Assembly: GCF_021044585.1 (NCBI RefSeq)
Contig: NZ_CP087998.1
Span: 62,001 to 126,000, forward strand
Length of the DNA: 64,000 nucleotides
Direction: 5' to 3'
Source of the DNA: Sulfurimonas sp. HSL-3221
GTDB lineage: Bacteria; Campylobacterota; Campylobacteria; Campylobacterales; Sulfurimonadaceae
Shown here: piece after piece, positions 16,153 to 25,195 of the stretch
Layout of the letters: each line of letters begins with the position of its first letter
How positions within the stretch are numbered: position 1 is the stretch's first letter
Made by a program: the position numbers and the translations under genes
The notes under the pieces: model-generated
Databases searched by the model: none
Told to the model about the DNA's origin: nothing
What the model saw: only the letters and a program-made list of their open reading frames with translations

Positions 16153-17046
16153 TTAGCGGATCCGCCGCTTGTCGTCGTCGCGGCCGTATTCGCACTGGAA
16201 GGTCGTGTGGGTGATGCCGAAGCGTTCCTGCAGCTGTCTTTCCAGGGCTTCGACCGTTTGCGTTACCCGGGAGAGGGGAAGATCCTCGGCGAAATCCAGG
16301 TGCGCCTCAAGGTGGACGGCGTGGTCGCTGAGGCGCCAGAGGTGGACATGGTGGATACCGGCGATGGCGGGATCGCCGCAGACGGTGTCGGCGACGGCGT
16401 CGAGCTCGACGTCGGCAGGGGCGAACTGCATCAGCACCCCCGTGCTCTCTTTGATGAGCCCTGCGGAGGCGGCAATGAGGTAGAGGGCGATGATGATGGA
16501 GATGAGCGGGTCGACCCAGACAATCTCCCACAGGGCGATGGCGACGCCGCCCAGCACGACGGCGACGGAGGTGAGCACGTCGCCGAGCAGATGCAGGTAG
16601 GCGGCGCGGATATTCATATTGCCCCGGGCGTCGGATTCGAGCAGGAAGATGCTGCCGCCGTTGACGACGATGCCCAGCAGCCCCATCCAGATCAGCCAGG
16701 AGGAGAGGACGGGCTCGGGGTAGATCAGCCGCATCACGGAGGCGTAGACGAGATAGACGCCGATGCCCGCAAGCACCGAGGCGTTGAAGAGCGCGGCCAC
16801 GATCTCGGCCCGCTTGTAGCCGAAGGTTTTGCTGCTGTCGGCCTCTTTGTGGGAGATGCGGTGGGCGAACCAGCTGATCAGCAGGGCCATGACGTCGCTG
16901 AAGTTGTGCAGGGCGTCGCTGAGCAGGGCCAGAGACCCGGCAATAAGCCCTCCCGCCAGCTGGGCGAGGGTAATGAGGATATTGAGCGCGACGGCGATCA
17001 GCAGCTTCGTGCCGCTGATATCGTGGGAGTGGTGGTGGTCGCTCAT
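16153..17046 (-). CDS. Cation diffusion facilitator (Zn/Co/Cd efflux) transporter
   Basis: 297 residues with a His-rich start (MSDHHHSHD), six membrane helices and the CDF metal sites SDALHNFSD (helix II) and HLLGDVLTS (helix V), which hold the HxxxD ligands of the zinc-transporting CzcD/ZitB group. The cytoplasmic C-terminal domain (about 210-297) contains IHHVHLWRLSDHAVHLEAHL and the terminal HTTFQCEYG typical for the family. It exports divalent metal in exchange for protons. It lies 6 bp after the sulfatase-like gene on the same strand. Confidence 0.92.
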   Translation of the reverse strand: MSDHHHSHDISGTKLLIAVALNILITLAQLAGGLIAGSLALLSDALHNFSDVMALLISWFAHRISHKEADSSKTFGYKRAEIVAALFNASVLAGIGVYLVYASVMRLIYPEPVLSSWLIWMGLLGIVVNGGSIFLLESDARGNMNIRAAYLHLLGDVLTSVAVVLGGVAIALWEIVWVDPLISIIIALYLIAASAGLIKESTGVLMQFAPADVELDAVADTVCGDPAIAGIHHVHLWRLSDHAVHLEAHLDFAEDLPLSRVTQTVEALERQLQERFGITHTTFQCEYGRDDDKRRIR

Positions 17047-17052
17047 GGGATG

Positions 17053-19008
17053 TTACTGCGCCTCGCCGGGTTCGGCTTTGAAGCGCTTGTGCTGGTAGAG
17101 GTCATTGATGACATGGATAAAGGCCGTCGTGTCGCGTTCGAGTTCCGGGTTGTGCGCCGCGGGGGTCAGGTGGTCCTCTGCGGAGAGGTCGAACGTCAAC
17201 GCCGGGGTGTCGGGCTGGACGACGGCGAGTTTGTCGCCGTTGCGCAGGGCGTACATGTCGTGGAACTGCATCAGCACCATCTCTTTTTCGGGGTCTTCGA
17301 AGAGCGATTTGCCGAGGATGGGGTAGGTTAGGTCGAGTCCGACGGCGTCGAGGGCCGTGGCCAGGACGTCAGGCTGGGTAGAGCGCTTGGCGACGCGCTG
17401 GGGTTTGATGCCGCCGCCGAGGATCATCCCCATGATGCGGTATTTGGGGACGGGGATGAGGTCATCGCCGTAGGTACGGACGTTGTGGTCGGCGAGGATC
17501 ATGAAGACGGTATCGTCGTAGTACCCTTCGCGCTTGGCGTCGTCGATGAGCTTCCCGATGGCGTAGTCGGCGAACTTGATGGCGTTCTCGACGCTGTTCT
17601 TCGGTTTGCCGGGGATCAGGTCGATGCGCCCGCCCGGGAATTCGAAGGGGGTGTGGTTGGTCGTACTGAAGAGCACGGAGACGAAGGGTTTGCCCTCGGC
17701 GTGCCACTTGGCGAACTCTTCGTTGGCCCGGACGACGAGGTCCTCGTCGCAGACGCCCCAGATGCCTGTGAAGGCGGGGTTCTTGAACTCGGGCTGATCG
17801 ATCAGGACATCAAAACTGTTGCCGTAGAACCAGCCGCGCATATTGTCGAAGTTGCTGGCCCCGCCGTAGATGAAGCTGCTGCGGTAGCCGTAGGGTTTGA
17901 GCAGGGAGGCGACGGTAAAGAAATCCTCCTGGGACTTGTTGCGTTTGACGACCCCTTTGCCCGGCACGGGGAGGAAACCGGAGACGCTGCCGGCGATCCC
18001 CCGCACGCTGCGGGTGCCGTTGCTGTAGAGATGGTCGAAGAAGATGGACTCGCCGGCGAGGCGGTCGATGTTGGGCGTGACCCCTTTCTCGCCGCCGAGG
18101 GCGCCGACGAACTGCGCGCCCAGGCTCTCCTGCAGGAAGATGACAAGGTTTTTCGGCTTGGCGGAGGGGAAGTGGGTCGGTTGGGTCCGCCGGAAGGGGT
18201 CCTCCATGTCGCCGACGGGGATGCGCAGCTGGCGGGAGACCCGTTCATAGGCCTCTTTCAGCGGCATCTTGCCGTATTTGCTCATGACGACGCCGTGCTT
18301 CTTCTGCGAATAGTAGGCGTAGCCGATGCTGTAGAGGCTGTTCTTCGTGATCTCGTTCACGACGTGCGAATCGGTATAGACCGCGAGGGAGATATTGGCC
18401 GCGCGGTGGCTGAAGGAGGAGCGGATGCCGATGAAGAGCACGGCGACCAGCGGCAGCAGCAGCAGGAGTCGGATGGGCCACTTGATCTCGAAGACGACCT
18501 CAAATGTCTTGCGCGTCAGGGTCCAGAAGAGGTACCCCGCCACGGACATCATGATGGCGGCGACGAGCAGCTTGAGCTTGTAGGTCGCCCAGATGTTGCC
18601 GAACACCTCTTTGGGGTAATCGAGGTAGTTCAGAAAGATGTCGTTGGGGCGGACGTCGAATTCGGCGAAGAAGGGGAAGGTCGCATTTTCGATAAAGAGG
18701 GCCGCCAGCAGAAAAACGAGCAGATAGACCCGGATGAAGGTGCGGACGGGGCCGCCGAGGACCCGGGGCGCCGTAAAGAGCAGAAGGACGGGCAGCGCGA
18801 GGATGATACAGGCGACGATCGTATCCATCTGCAGGCCGAGCAGGAAGCTGAACCACTGGCTGACCCCGGCATCGGCGATGCGGTCGTAATAGAGCGCGAA
18901 CAAAAGGGCCCGTCCGCTAAAGAAGATGGCAATGAAAAGCAGGTAAAAAGCGAAGAGCTGGCGCAGCGATGCGACAATAGCCTGCTTCTGGGTGAGCGGT
19001 GGGTGCAT
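17053..19008 (-). CDS. LtaS-like membrane sulfatase-fold transferase
   Basis: 651 residues: five N-terminal membrane helices (to about residue 195), then a periplasmic alkaline-phosphatase-superfamily domain. Catalytic features fit the LtaS/OpgB/EptA set: metal-binding E294 in FLQESLGA, nucleophile T332 in SNGTRSVRG, H452 in TTNHTPFEFP, and D507-H508 in ILADHN. Family members move phosphoglycerol or phosphoethanolamine onto envelope glycans or lipids. A minus-strand TATAAT (19037-19042) lies 28 nt upstream of the ATG. Substrate unknown; Gram-negative members often modify periplasmic glucans or lipid A. Confidence 0.85.
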   Translation of the reverse strand: MHPPLTQKQAIVASLRQLFAFYLLFIAIFFSGRALLFALYYDRIADAGVSQWFSFLLGLQMDTIVACIILALPVLLLFTAPRVLGGPVRTFIRVYLLVFLLAALFIENATFPFFAEFDVRPNDIFLNYLDYPKEVFGNIWATYKLKLLVAAIMMSVAGYLFWTLTRKTFEVVFEIKWPIRLLLLLPLVAVLFIGIRSSFSHRAANISLAVYTDSHVVNEITKNSLYSIGYAYYSQKKHGVVMSKYGKMPLKEAYERVSRQLRIPVGDMEDPFRRTQPTHFPSAKPKNLVIFLQESLGAQFVGALGGEKGVTPNIDRLAGESIFFDHLYSNGTRSVRGIAGSVSGFLPVPGKGVVKRNKSQEDFFTVASLLKPYGYRSSFIYGGASNFDNMRGWFYGNSFDVLIDQPEFKNPAFTGIWGVCDEDLVVRANEEFAKWHAEGKPFVSVLFSTTNHTPFEFPGGRIDLIPGKPKNSVENAIKFADYAIGKLIDDAKREGYYDDTVFMILADHNVRTYGDDLIPVPKYRIMGMILGGGIKPQRVAKRSTQPDVLATALDAVGLDLTYPILGKSLFEDPEKEMVLMQFHDMYALRNGDKLAVVQPDTPALTFDLSAEDHLTPAAHNPELERDTTAFIHVINDLYQHKRFKAEPGEAQ

Positions 19009-19157
19009 TCTTTTCCCTTTGGGTGTTGTGAAATGAATTATAGAATAATAGCGGATTCAGATGAACGCGGGGAGGCGGGCGTCCGCGGCGGCACTGTCGC
19101 CCCGTCCCCTCCGGTGAAAAATTCGCCGCGCTTATGGGCGGGTTGCCCTTCCTGGCG

Positions 19158-19185
19158 TATAATGCGCTCCACGAAAAGGCCGCTT
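19158..19185 (+). promoter_or_regulatory. Promoter and leader of the MFS gene
   Basis: A consensus TATAAT at 19158-19163 is followed by a 22-nt leader containing AAAAGG before the ATG at 19186. No clear -35 box was seen, as is usual for this phylum. Confidence 0.45.
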
Positions 19186-20355
19186 ATGTATGATTCCGTC
19201 GCCCGCAATGTCAGACTCTCTTTGCTGCTGCTGGCAACGATGGGCGTCATGTCCGGGATCGCCATCGTCGCGGCCCTGCCGCTGATCAGCCACCACTTCG
19301 GGGCCGTCCCCCACATCGAGTTTCTCTCGAAGCTGCTGCTGACGATCCCCTCCCTTGTCATTGCCGCCGTTGCCCCCTTCGCCGGGATGATCGTCGACCG
19401 CTTCGGGCGCCTGCGCCCCCTCTACCTCGGCATCGTGCTTTTTATTATCGGCGGCAGCTCCGGCTTCTACCTGCAGGATTTCAAAGCGATCCTCGCCGGG
19501 CGCGCCCTGCTGGGCTTTTCCGTTGCGCTGCTCATGACCGCCTCCACGGCCCTGATCGGCGACTATTTTGACGAGAAGGGGCGGCACCGTTTCATGTCGA
19601 TGCAGGGAATGGCCGTCGGGCTGGGCGGGATCGTCTTCATCATCTCCGGGGGCTACCTGGCCCAGCTGGGCTGGAACTACCCTTTTGCCATCTACCTGCT
19701 GCCGCTGCTTTTCGTGCCGCTGCTGGTCTCATCACTGTACGAGCCGCAGCGGATCCATACGCACGGCGACGAAGCGGCGGCGGTTTCGCCGAAGCTGCTC
19801 CCGGTCTATCTCAGCGCTTTTTTCTCGATGCTGCTGTTTTACATGCTGCCCACGCAGATGCCCTACCTTGTCATCGACGAGCTGCACGGCACCCCCAGCA
19901 GCATCGGCCACTTTGTTGCCTTCGCCCTGCTCATCAACGCGCTCACGGCGCGGCAGTATGCGCGGATCCGCGCGCGGTTCAACTACGCACAGATCTTCGT
20001 CTTCATCTACCTCTTTTTCGGGACCGGCCTGCTGATCATGTCACAGGTGAGCTCCCCGCATCAGCTCTTTTTCGCTTCGGCTTTCATGGGGGTGGGGTTC
20101 GGACTCGTGATGGTCAACATCAACGCCTGGCTGCTCTCGCTGGTGCCGCCGCACCGCCGCGGCCGCGCGGTGGGGATGCTGACGATGAGCTTCTTCCTGG
20201 GACAGTTCTTCTCCCCCATCTTCTTCCAGCCGCTGATCACCTATGCCGGGATCCAGGGGCTCTTCCTGGTCATTTCCGGGGTCTCTTTCATCACGGCGGC
20301 GGTGCTTTATGTCAAAACGTTTCTGAAAAGGGGTGCGGGTTCTGCGGAGGGGTGA
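19186..20355 (+). CDS. Major facilitator superfamily transporter
   Basis: 389 residues with 12 predicted membrane helices. The MFS loop 2-3 signature is visible as GMIVDRFGRLRPLYLGI, and helix 5 holds GMAVGLGGIVFIISGGYLAQLGW, which resembles drug/proton antiporter motif C. The long upstream open frame (back to 17485) is the antisense shadow of the sulfatase gene. The ATG at 19186 follows AAGG and a TATAAT promoter; an in-frame ATG at 19162 overlaps the -10 box and is rejected. The gene is divergent from the LtaS-like gene. Substrate unknown, possibly an efflux pump. Confidence 0.85.
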   Translation: MYDSVARNVRLSLLLLATMGVMSGIAIVAALPLISHHFGAVPHIEFLSKLLLTIPSLVIAAVAPFAGMIVDRFGRLRPLYLGIVLFIIGGSSGFYLQDFKAILAGRALLGFSVALLMTASTALIGDYFDEKGRHRFMSMQGMAVGLGGIVFIISGGYLAQLGWNYPFAIYLLPLLFVPLLVSSLYEPQRIHTHGDEAAAVSPKLLPVYLSAFFSMLLFYMLPTQMPYLVIDELHGTPSSIGHFVAFALLINALTARQYARIRARFNYAQIFVFIYLFFGTGLLIMSQVSSPHQLFFASAFMGVGFGLVMVNINAWLLSLVPPHRRGRAVGMLTMSFFLGQFFSPIFFQPLITYAGIQGLFLVISGVSFITAAVLYVKTFLKRGAGSAEG

Positions 20356-20397
20356 AGGAGAGGGGAACGGATCACCGTCCCCCGGCAACATCGGGAT

Positions 20398-20580
20398 TTA
20401 GATGATGTTGCACTGCCCGGTGACTTTGCACAGCGGACAGAAGTTCATGATACCGGCGATAAAGGGGATGACGCCGAGGTAGAACCAGGGGTTGCCGCTG
20501 TAGGCACCGTAGCCGATAAGGGCGGCGCCCAGGGCGATACGGAAGGGGCGGCAGAATTTGCGGATCTTGATAACGTTCAT
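20398..20580 (-). CDS. DUF2892-type small membrane protein
   Basis: 60 residues, MNVIKIRKFCRPFRIALGAALIGYGAYSGNP..., with two hydrophobic helices and a C-terminal FCPLCKVTGQCNII containing three Cys. It matches the YgaP-like two-helix membrane domain family (DUF2892), often found with rhodanese or sulfur proteins. A GGAG site lies before the ATG and a minus-strand TATAAT at 20603-20608. Function unknown; the CPLC motif could carry a thiol or bind metal. Confidence 0.75.
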   Translation of the reverse strand: MNVIKIRKFCRPFRIALGAALIGYGAYSGNPWFYLGVIPFIAGIMNFCPLCKVTGQCNII

Positions 20581-20709
20581 AGATTGCTCCGTTTTTTGCG
20601 GAATTATAGCGCAGAGGGTGGGATCGTAATATTAATTATTTCAATTAGTCATACTGCTTTCAAGGTGCATCCCCTGTTCTCATGTAGGTTTTTTAGAGTT
20701 GCTCTGGGA

Positions 20710-20723
20710 TACAATACGGAATT
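20710..20723 (+). promoter_or_regulatory. Leaderless-type promoter of the menaquinone decarboxylase gene
   Basis: TACAAT at 20710-20715 ends 8 nt before the ATG at 20724. The predicted transcription start therefore falls within 1-2 nt of the start codon, leaving no room for a Shine-Dalgarno. Confidence 0.5.
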
Positions 20724-22526
20724 ATGAAGATTATTGAGACCCTCTCCCCCTGGATCAGGACCATCGACGAACCCCTCGACGTCAACCTCGAGATCCCCCA
20801 TATCGCCTATGCGGAGATCAAGAAGGCCGCGCCGAAGATTCTCGTGTTCACCCACCCCGTTGACAAGGCGCTCGGCAAAACCTACGATATGCCTGTCGTG
20901 ATGAACATTTTTGCCAATGACGCCGTCGTCGAGACGATTTTCGGCACGACGCCGGACGCCATCGCGGCGAAGGTGCAGAAAGCGCTGAAGCTGAAGCCGC
21001 CCAAATCGCTCTCGGACAAGCTGGAGACCTTCAAGTTCCTCTTTGACCTCCGCAACGTCTTCCCCAAGCGCCTGAAATCCGCCGGGGAGTGCCAGGCGCG
21101 GGAGATCGCATCGCTCAGCGAGCTGCCGATCCTCAAAACCTGGTCCGAGGACGGCGGCAAGTTCATCACGATGGGACAGGTCTACACGCAGAGCCTCGAC
21201 GGCGAGATCCACAACGTCGGCATGTACCGCCTGCAGGTCTACGACGACAAACGCCTGGGGATGCACTGGCAGATCCACAAGGACTCAAACCACCTTTTCC
21301 ACCAGTATAAAAAAGCCGGCCGCAAGATGCCCGTCTCCGTCGCCATCGGCGGCGACCCGCTCTACACCTGGTGCGGGACGGCCCCGCTGCCCCACGGTAT
21401 CTTCGAGCTGATGCTCTACGGCTTCGTGCGCAACAAGCCTGCTCGTCTCGTCAAATGCAAAACGAACCCGATCCACGTTCCCGAAGATGCGGATATCGTC
21501 ATCGAGGGGTGGGTCGACCCGGAGGTGACGGAGATCGAAGGGATGTTTGGCGACCATACCGGCTACTACACGCTCAAAGAGCCCTACCCGGTGCTCGAAG
21601 TGAGCCGCATCACCGCGAAAAACGACCCGGTGTTCTACGCGACCGTCGTCGGCAAGCCACCGCTCGAGGACAAATATATGGGGCTTCCGACGGAGCGGAT
21701 CTTCCTGCCGCTGTTGCAGACGCAGGCGCCGGATCTCAAAGACTACAAGATGCCGGAGAACGGGGTGTTTCACAACCTTATTCTCTGCAAGATCGCCCCG
21801 CAGTACCCGGGCCACAGCCTGCAGATCATGCATGCGCTCTGGGGCGTGGGGCAGATGAGCTTCGTCAAGCACGCCCTCTTCGTCGACGAATCGGCCCCGG
21901 AGCTGGGGGATTACGAAGCGCTCACGAAGCATATCCTCGACCGCCTCAGCCCGGAGGCCGTGACGATCACGACGGGGATCGTCGACGCCCTCGACCACTC
22001 CGCGAGCAGGCCCCTTATCGGCGGCAAGCTCGGCATCGACGCAACGGGCAGTGTCGTGGAACGCACCATCGACCTGCTCGATGACGCCGCGCTGCTGAAG
22101 AAAGTGAAAACGATCGACAGCGATGTCGTCGCGCTGAAGCAGTACATGACGCAGAGCGCGAACCCGGTGACGGTGATCCAGTACGAGAAGAAGCGCCCGG
22201 CGCGCGAACTCTTCGAGGCGCTGAAGCCGCTTAGCGGACACATTGCGATCGCCGTGTTCGTCGACACGCGCCAGAACGACGTGAACAACCCCTACATGCT
22301 TGTGTGGCGGGTGACGAACAACATCGACGCGCAGCGCGATGTCTGGCTGGAGGAGATGATCGGTGTCGACGGGACCAACAAGGACCCGATGGACGGTTTT
22401 ACACGCGAGTGGCCCGGTGACGTCGTTTGCGACGCGGACGTTTTTGCCGACCTGCGCGCACGGGGTCTGATCGACCTCGACGACGAGACGGTGGACCGAT
22501 ACCAGTTGGTGGGAGAGAGTAAATGA
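20724..22526 (+). CDS. mqnL: Menaquinone biosynthesis decarboxylase, UbiD family (SCO4490 type)
   Basis: 600 residues of the prenyl-FMN-dependent UbiD family, subgroup found in organisms using the futalosine menaquinone pathway. Recognisable stretches are VDKALGKTYDMPVVMNIFAND at the N terminus, VSVAIGGDPLYTWCGTAPLPHG, the acidic EGMFGDHTGYYTLKEPYPVLEV (the Glu/Asp active-site region) and a C terminal FTREWPGDVVCD. It decarboxylates the naphthoate intermediate of menaquinone synthesis in the cytoplasm. Full length. The stop overlaps the following dioxygenase gene by ATGA. Transcription appears leaderless. Confidence 0.9.
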   Translation: MKIIETLSPWIRTIDEPLDVNLEIPHIAYAEIKKAAPKILVFTHPVDKALGKTYDMPVVMNIFANDAVVETIFGTTPDAIAAKVQKALKLKPPKSLSDKLETFKFLFDLRNVFPKRLKSAGECQAREIASLSELPILKTWSEDGGKFITMGQVYTQSLDGEIHNVGMYRLQVYDDKRLGMHWQIHKDSNHLFHQYKKAGRKMPVSVAIGGDPLYTWCGTAPLPHGIFELMLYGFVRNKPARLVKCKTNPIHVPEDADIVIEGWVDPEVTEIEGMFGDHTGYYTLKEPYPVLEVSRITAKNDPVFYATVVGKPPLEDKYMGLPTERIFLPLLQTQAPDLKDYKMPENGVFHNLILCKIAPQYPGHSLQIMHALWGVGQMSFVKHALFVDESAPELGDYEALTKHILDRLSPEAVTITTGIVDALDHSASRPLIGGKLGIDATGSVVERTIDLLDDAALLKKVKTIDSDVVALKQYMTQSANPVTVIQYEKKRPARELFEALKPLSGHIAIAVFVDTRQNDVNNPYMLVWRVTNNIDAQRDVWLEEMIGVDGTNKDPMDGFTREWPGDVVCDADVFADLRARGLIDLDDETVDRYQLVGESK

Positions 22527-23257
22527 AACTGAGTGATGCGCAGCTGGCGCAGTTTGAGCGCGACGGGTACATCCTGCTGCGCGGCTTTGCCGACAAGGCG
22601 CGCTGCGAGGCGATCCTGGCGGCAGCCAAAGAGGAGATCGAGGCGCGGACACCGCCGATTGAGACGGAAGGGGAGTATACGGGTTCGAACAACTCGACCC
22701 TGCGCCGCCTGCGCCAGGTCTATGACCGCCGCGAGATTTTCCGCGACTGGATGACAGACAAAGAGATCCGCCCGATGCTGGCGCAGGTGCTCCACGACAC
22801 CCCGGTCCTGACCCTGGCGCACCATAACTCCATCATGACGAAGATGCCCTCGAAGAGTACGGAGAGCCGCTGGCACCAGGACCGCCGCTACTGGCACTTT
22901 GAAAACGACAACCTCGTCAGCGTCTGGCTGGCACTGGGTGATGAGCGGATGGAGAACGGGGTGCTGGAGTTTATTGACGGCAGCCACAAACTTGAATACC
23001 GACCGGAACAGTTCGATACCGATACCAGCTTTCTGACGGGGCTGCCGGAAAACGACGCCCTTATTGCCAAGAAGGTGCATTATGACCTGCATGCGGGCGA
23101 CGTTATCCTGTTTCACTGCCGGACACTGCACCACGCCTACGACAACCAGACCGACGAACCCAAGATCGCTTTCGTCTATACGGTCAAGGGCGCTTCTACC
23201 AAGCCTATTCCGGGTACCCGTTCCGCTGACTACCCCGAGGTTGTGCTCGAGGTCTGA
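22523..23257 (+). CDS. Phytanoyl-CoA dioxygenase (PhyH) family Fe(II)/2-oxoglutarate oxygenase
   Basis: 244 residues with the double-stranded beta-helix iron site: H118-x-D120 in RWHQDRRYWHFE and a distal His in TLHHAYDNQT (203/204), plus GSHKLEY and GDVILFHC hallmarks of PhyH proteins. The start ATG overlaps the TGA of the menaquinone decarboxylase gene, so the two are translated together. Bacterial PhyH enzymes hydroxylate varied small molecules; a role acting on a quinone, a polyprenoid or another lipid is suggested only by the coupling. An O2-dependent enzyme in a quinone operon hints at microaerobic regulation. Confidence 0.85.
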   Translation: MKLSDAQLAQFERDGYILLRGFADKARCEAILAAAKEEIEARTPPIETEGEYTGSNNSTLRRLRQVYDRREIFRDWMTDKEIRPMLAQVLHDTPVLTLAHHNSIMTKMPSKSTESRWHQDRRYWHFENDNLVSVWLALGDERMENGVLEFIDGSHKLEYRPEQFDTDTSFLTGLPENDALIAKKVHYDLHAGDVILFHCRTLHHAYDNQTDEPKIAFVYTVKGASTKPIPGTRSADYPEVVLEV

Positions 23258-23387
23258 TCACGCTTGCCTTCCTCTTCGGAGGCGGCGAACCGTTACTGCG
23301 GTGTCTGAAACGCGGCAAAACAGTGTGGTCGATTCAATTGGGTGTTCGTAGGGAAAATGGGGGACCGACGCCGGAGGCGCCGCGGCG

Positions 23388-24023
23388 TCATTTGACGCTG
23401 ACGACGATCGGTGCGGAGGTTTTGTGGGCGCTTGAGATGTGGCACTCGCGTGTCGGGTAGACCGAAACGTTCGCGGCGACGCGATAGGTCCCGGTGTTTC
23501 TTGCTGTGATGTTATAGATCACTTCCGAGCCGTTCGGGTGGGCACGCAAACACTCGACAGAGGGCGCATCCGTAGCGAATCCGAGACCGCTGAACGTGAC
23601 CTGGACGCCGTGGGCATCGCTCCCTGAGAGCGGAAAATCTTTTGCTTTGACAATAACGCGCAGGCTGATCGGTTCGCCGACGGCGACTTTCTCTCTGTCC
23701 GGAACAAGCTCCACCGTATATTTTTCAAAAGGACTGTCGGCAACGGGGGCCGCAGCGGCAAGCGTCGGCATGGAGACCGGCTCGGGTTCGGCGACAGGTG
23801 CCGGCTTGGCCTTGGCGACAGCCTTCGGTTTTTCCGGGGCGGGTTTCGGCGCCATCGGAAGCGGGACCGGTTCGACTTCCGGTGAATTGGGTTCATTGAC
23901 AATGCCGAGAACTTCCGGTTCCCCCACATTCTGCGCCGCTGGCTCCGCATTTTTCAGACATCCGCTAAAGAGCAGACTGACGGCCAGAAGGGATCCGACA
24001 TACCGCACATACTTTTGAATCAT
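23388..24023 (-). CDS. Lipoprotein with Pro/Ala/Lys-rich linker and C-terminal Ig-like domain (paralog A)
   Basis: 211 residues from an ATG with AAGGA. The signal peptide ends in a lipobox (LLFSGC), followed by a linker rich in Pro, Ala and Lys (about 40-95) and a C-terminal domain of about 110 residues containing GVQVTFSGLGFATDAPSVECLRAHPNGSEVIYNITARNTGTYRVAANVSVYPTREC. It is clearly paralogous to the gene at 24311-24901. The terminal domain looks like a beta-sandwich carrying one Cys in each half. No function is recognised; it is probably anchored in the periplasm with a flexible spacer. Confidence 0.8.
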   Translation of the reverse strand: MIQKYVRYVGSLLAVSLLFSGCLKNAEPAAQNVGEPEVLGIVNEPNSPEVEPVPLPMAPKPAPEKPKAVAKAKPAPVAEPEPVSMPTLAAAAPVADSPFEKYTVELVPDREKVAVGEPISLRVIVKAKDFPLSGSDAHGVQVTFSGLGFATDAPSVECLRAHPNGSEVIYNITARNTGTYRVAANVSVYPTRECHISSAHKTSAPIVVSVK

Positions 24024-24310
24024 ATTCTTCCTTTTCTTTGATGAAATTGGGCCCGGTCCTCTCACCTCCCTGGCCCACCAGAAACCTTCGAATTCTTTCT
24101 TTATACATATTTATATGCATATTTTAAAGGTTTCCAAAGGTCATTATTATATCACAGTGATAACATTTTATTGCAATATTTTAGAAAATTTTTGCGCTTT
24201 GCAGAAAAGGTGATAAAGAAGTAATATGAATAATCCGTGCGACTGCTGGAATAATGAAGGCTTATGACTGTGGACCGGCACAGCAGAGCTCTGCCATCGC
24301 CGGTACGCTT
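24024..24310 (-). promoter_or_regulatory. Upstream region of lipoprotein A with palindrome TATCACAGTGATA
   Basis: AT-rich region with TATCACAGTGATA (24150-24162, perfect around a central A). On the minus strand TTGCAA and TATAAT boxes lie 19 nt apart around it. The segment is clearly related to the region upstream of lipoprotein B at 24971-25075, where TTGTAA and TACAAT lie at the same spacing and the GGAAAC...TTT stretch recurs. No ORF is present. Confidence 0.5.
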
Positions 24311-24901
24311 TTATTTGACGTTAACGGTCAGTGCGTTCGACTGTTTCGTAACGCGTGAAGCTTCGCAGTGGCGGGTAGGGTAGAAGGCGACGTTCGCAAC
24401 GACATCGTAGGTGCCGGCGTTGGCCGCCGTCACGTTGTAGATGATGTCCGAACCGTTGGGGTGCACCCGCAGACACTCGACCGCCGGCGGATTCGCCGCA
24501 AAATCGAGACCGCTGAAGGTGACGGTTACCCCGTGTGCCTCATGCCCGGTCAGCGGGAAGCCGTTGGCTTTGACGTGGACGTAGAGACTGACGTTCTTGC
24601 CGACGTCGAGACTGGTGTCATCCATGGAAACCTCGACATTGTAGAGGTCGCAGGGTTTATCCTCTGCCGCTGCATTCTTAGCCGCAGCTGGTTTTGCCTT
24701 TGCAACCGGCTTCGGTGCGGCAGGTTTCGGTGCGGGGGCTGCAGCTTCCGCTTTGGCTGCCGCCGGTGCCGCGGCCTCCGCTACAGGCTGCTGCTTAGCG
24801 GCCGGTGCCGGCGCAGGCTCCGCATTCTTGGATGCGGCACACCCTCCGACAAGCATACTGACAGCCAAAAGGCATCCTAACTGCTTCAAGCGATGGTTCA
24901 T
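24311..24901 (-). CDS. Lipoprotein with Ala/Pro-rich linker and C-terminal Ig-like domain (paralog B)
   Basis: 196 residues from an ATG behind GGAGG. Lipobox MLVGGC, then a long Ala/Pro/Lys linker (about 25-85), then a domain that matches paralog A at many positions: HGVTVTFSGLDFAANPPAVECLRVHPNGS, YNVTAANAGTYDVVANVAFYPTRHCEAS, NALTVNVK. Two tandem copies in the same orientation, each with its own similar upstream region, point to a duplication followed by divergence. Function unknown; a sensor or adhesin-like surface role is only a guess. Confidence 0.8.
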   Translation of the reverse strand: MNHRLKQLGCLLAVSMLVGGCAASKNAEPAPAPAAKQQPVAEAAAPAAAKAEAAAPAPKPAAPKPVAKAKPAAAKNAAAEDKPCDLYNVEVSMDDTSLDVGKNVSLYVHVKANGFPLTGHEAHGVTVTFSGLDFAANPPAVECLRVHPNGSDIIYNVTAANAGTYDVVANVAFYPTRHCEASRVTKQSNALTVNVK

Positions 24902-25195
24902 ACTCTTCCTCCTCCTTGGTTCGGTATGGCCCGGAGTGTCGGCCCCGGGAAAGCAGAAACCTTTAAGCATTTCTATTTGTGATAACTATTTTATAGCATT
25001 AAAAGTTTCCTAAGCCATTGTATCACAATTACAACAATTTATTACAATTATTCGAAAAATTTTTCCAAACGTCGGCTGGGCTGGGCAGATGGCGTGAAGG
25101 GATGGAGGAAGCAGCTGCTTTGGTGTTGAGGGTCGTCCCTGTTCGGCGGCGCGAGGCAGGGACGTGAAGATTGTTCCGTGGTCTGACCGGTCGCG
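24902..25195 (-). promoter_or_regulatory. Upstream region of lipoprotein B and end of the ars operon
   Basis: The part at 24971-25075 mirrors the lipoprotein A upstream region, with minus-strand TTGTAA-19-TACAAT. The part at 25135-25163 holds a GTCCCTG/CAGGGAC inverted repeat, 7 bp with a 15-nt loop, downstream of the thioredoxin gene; it may end the ars transcript but lacks a U tract. No gene seen. Confidence 0.4.

Noticed and set aside
17485..19185. Long N-terminal extension of the MFS transporter frame
   Set aside because: This part is antisense to the LtaS-like gene, contains no domain, and the MFS gene has its own promoter and start at 19186.
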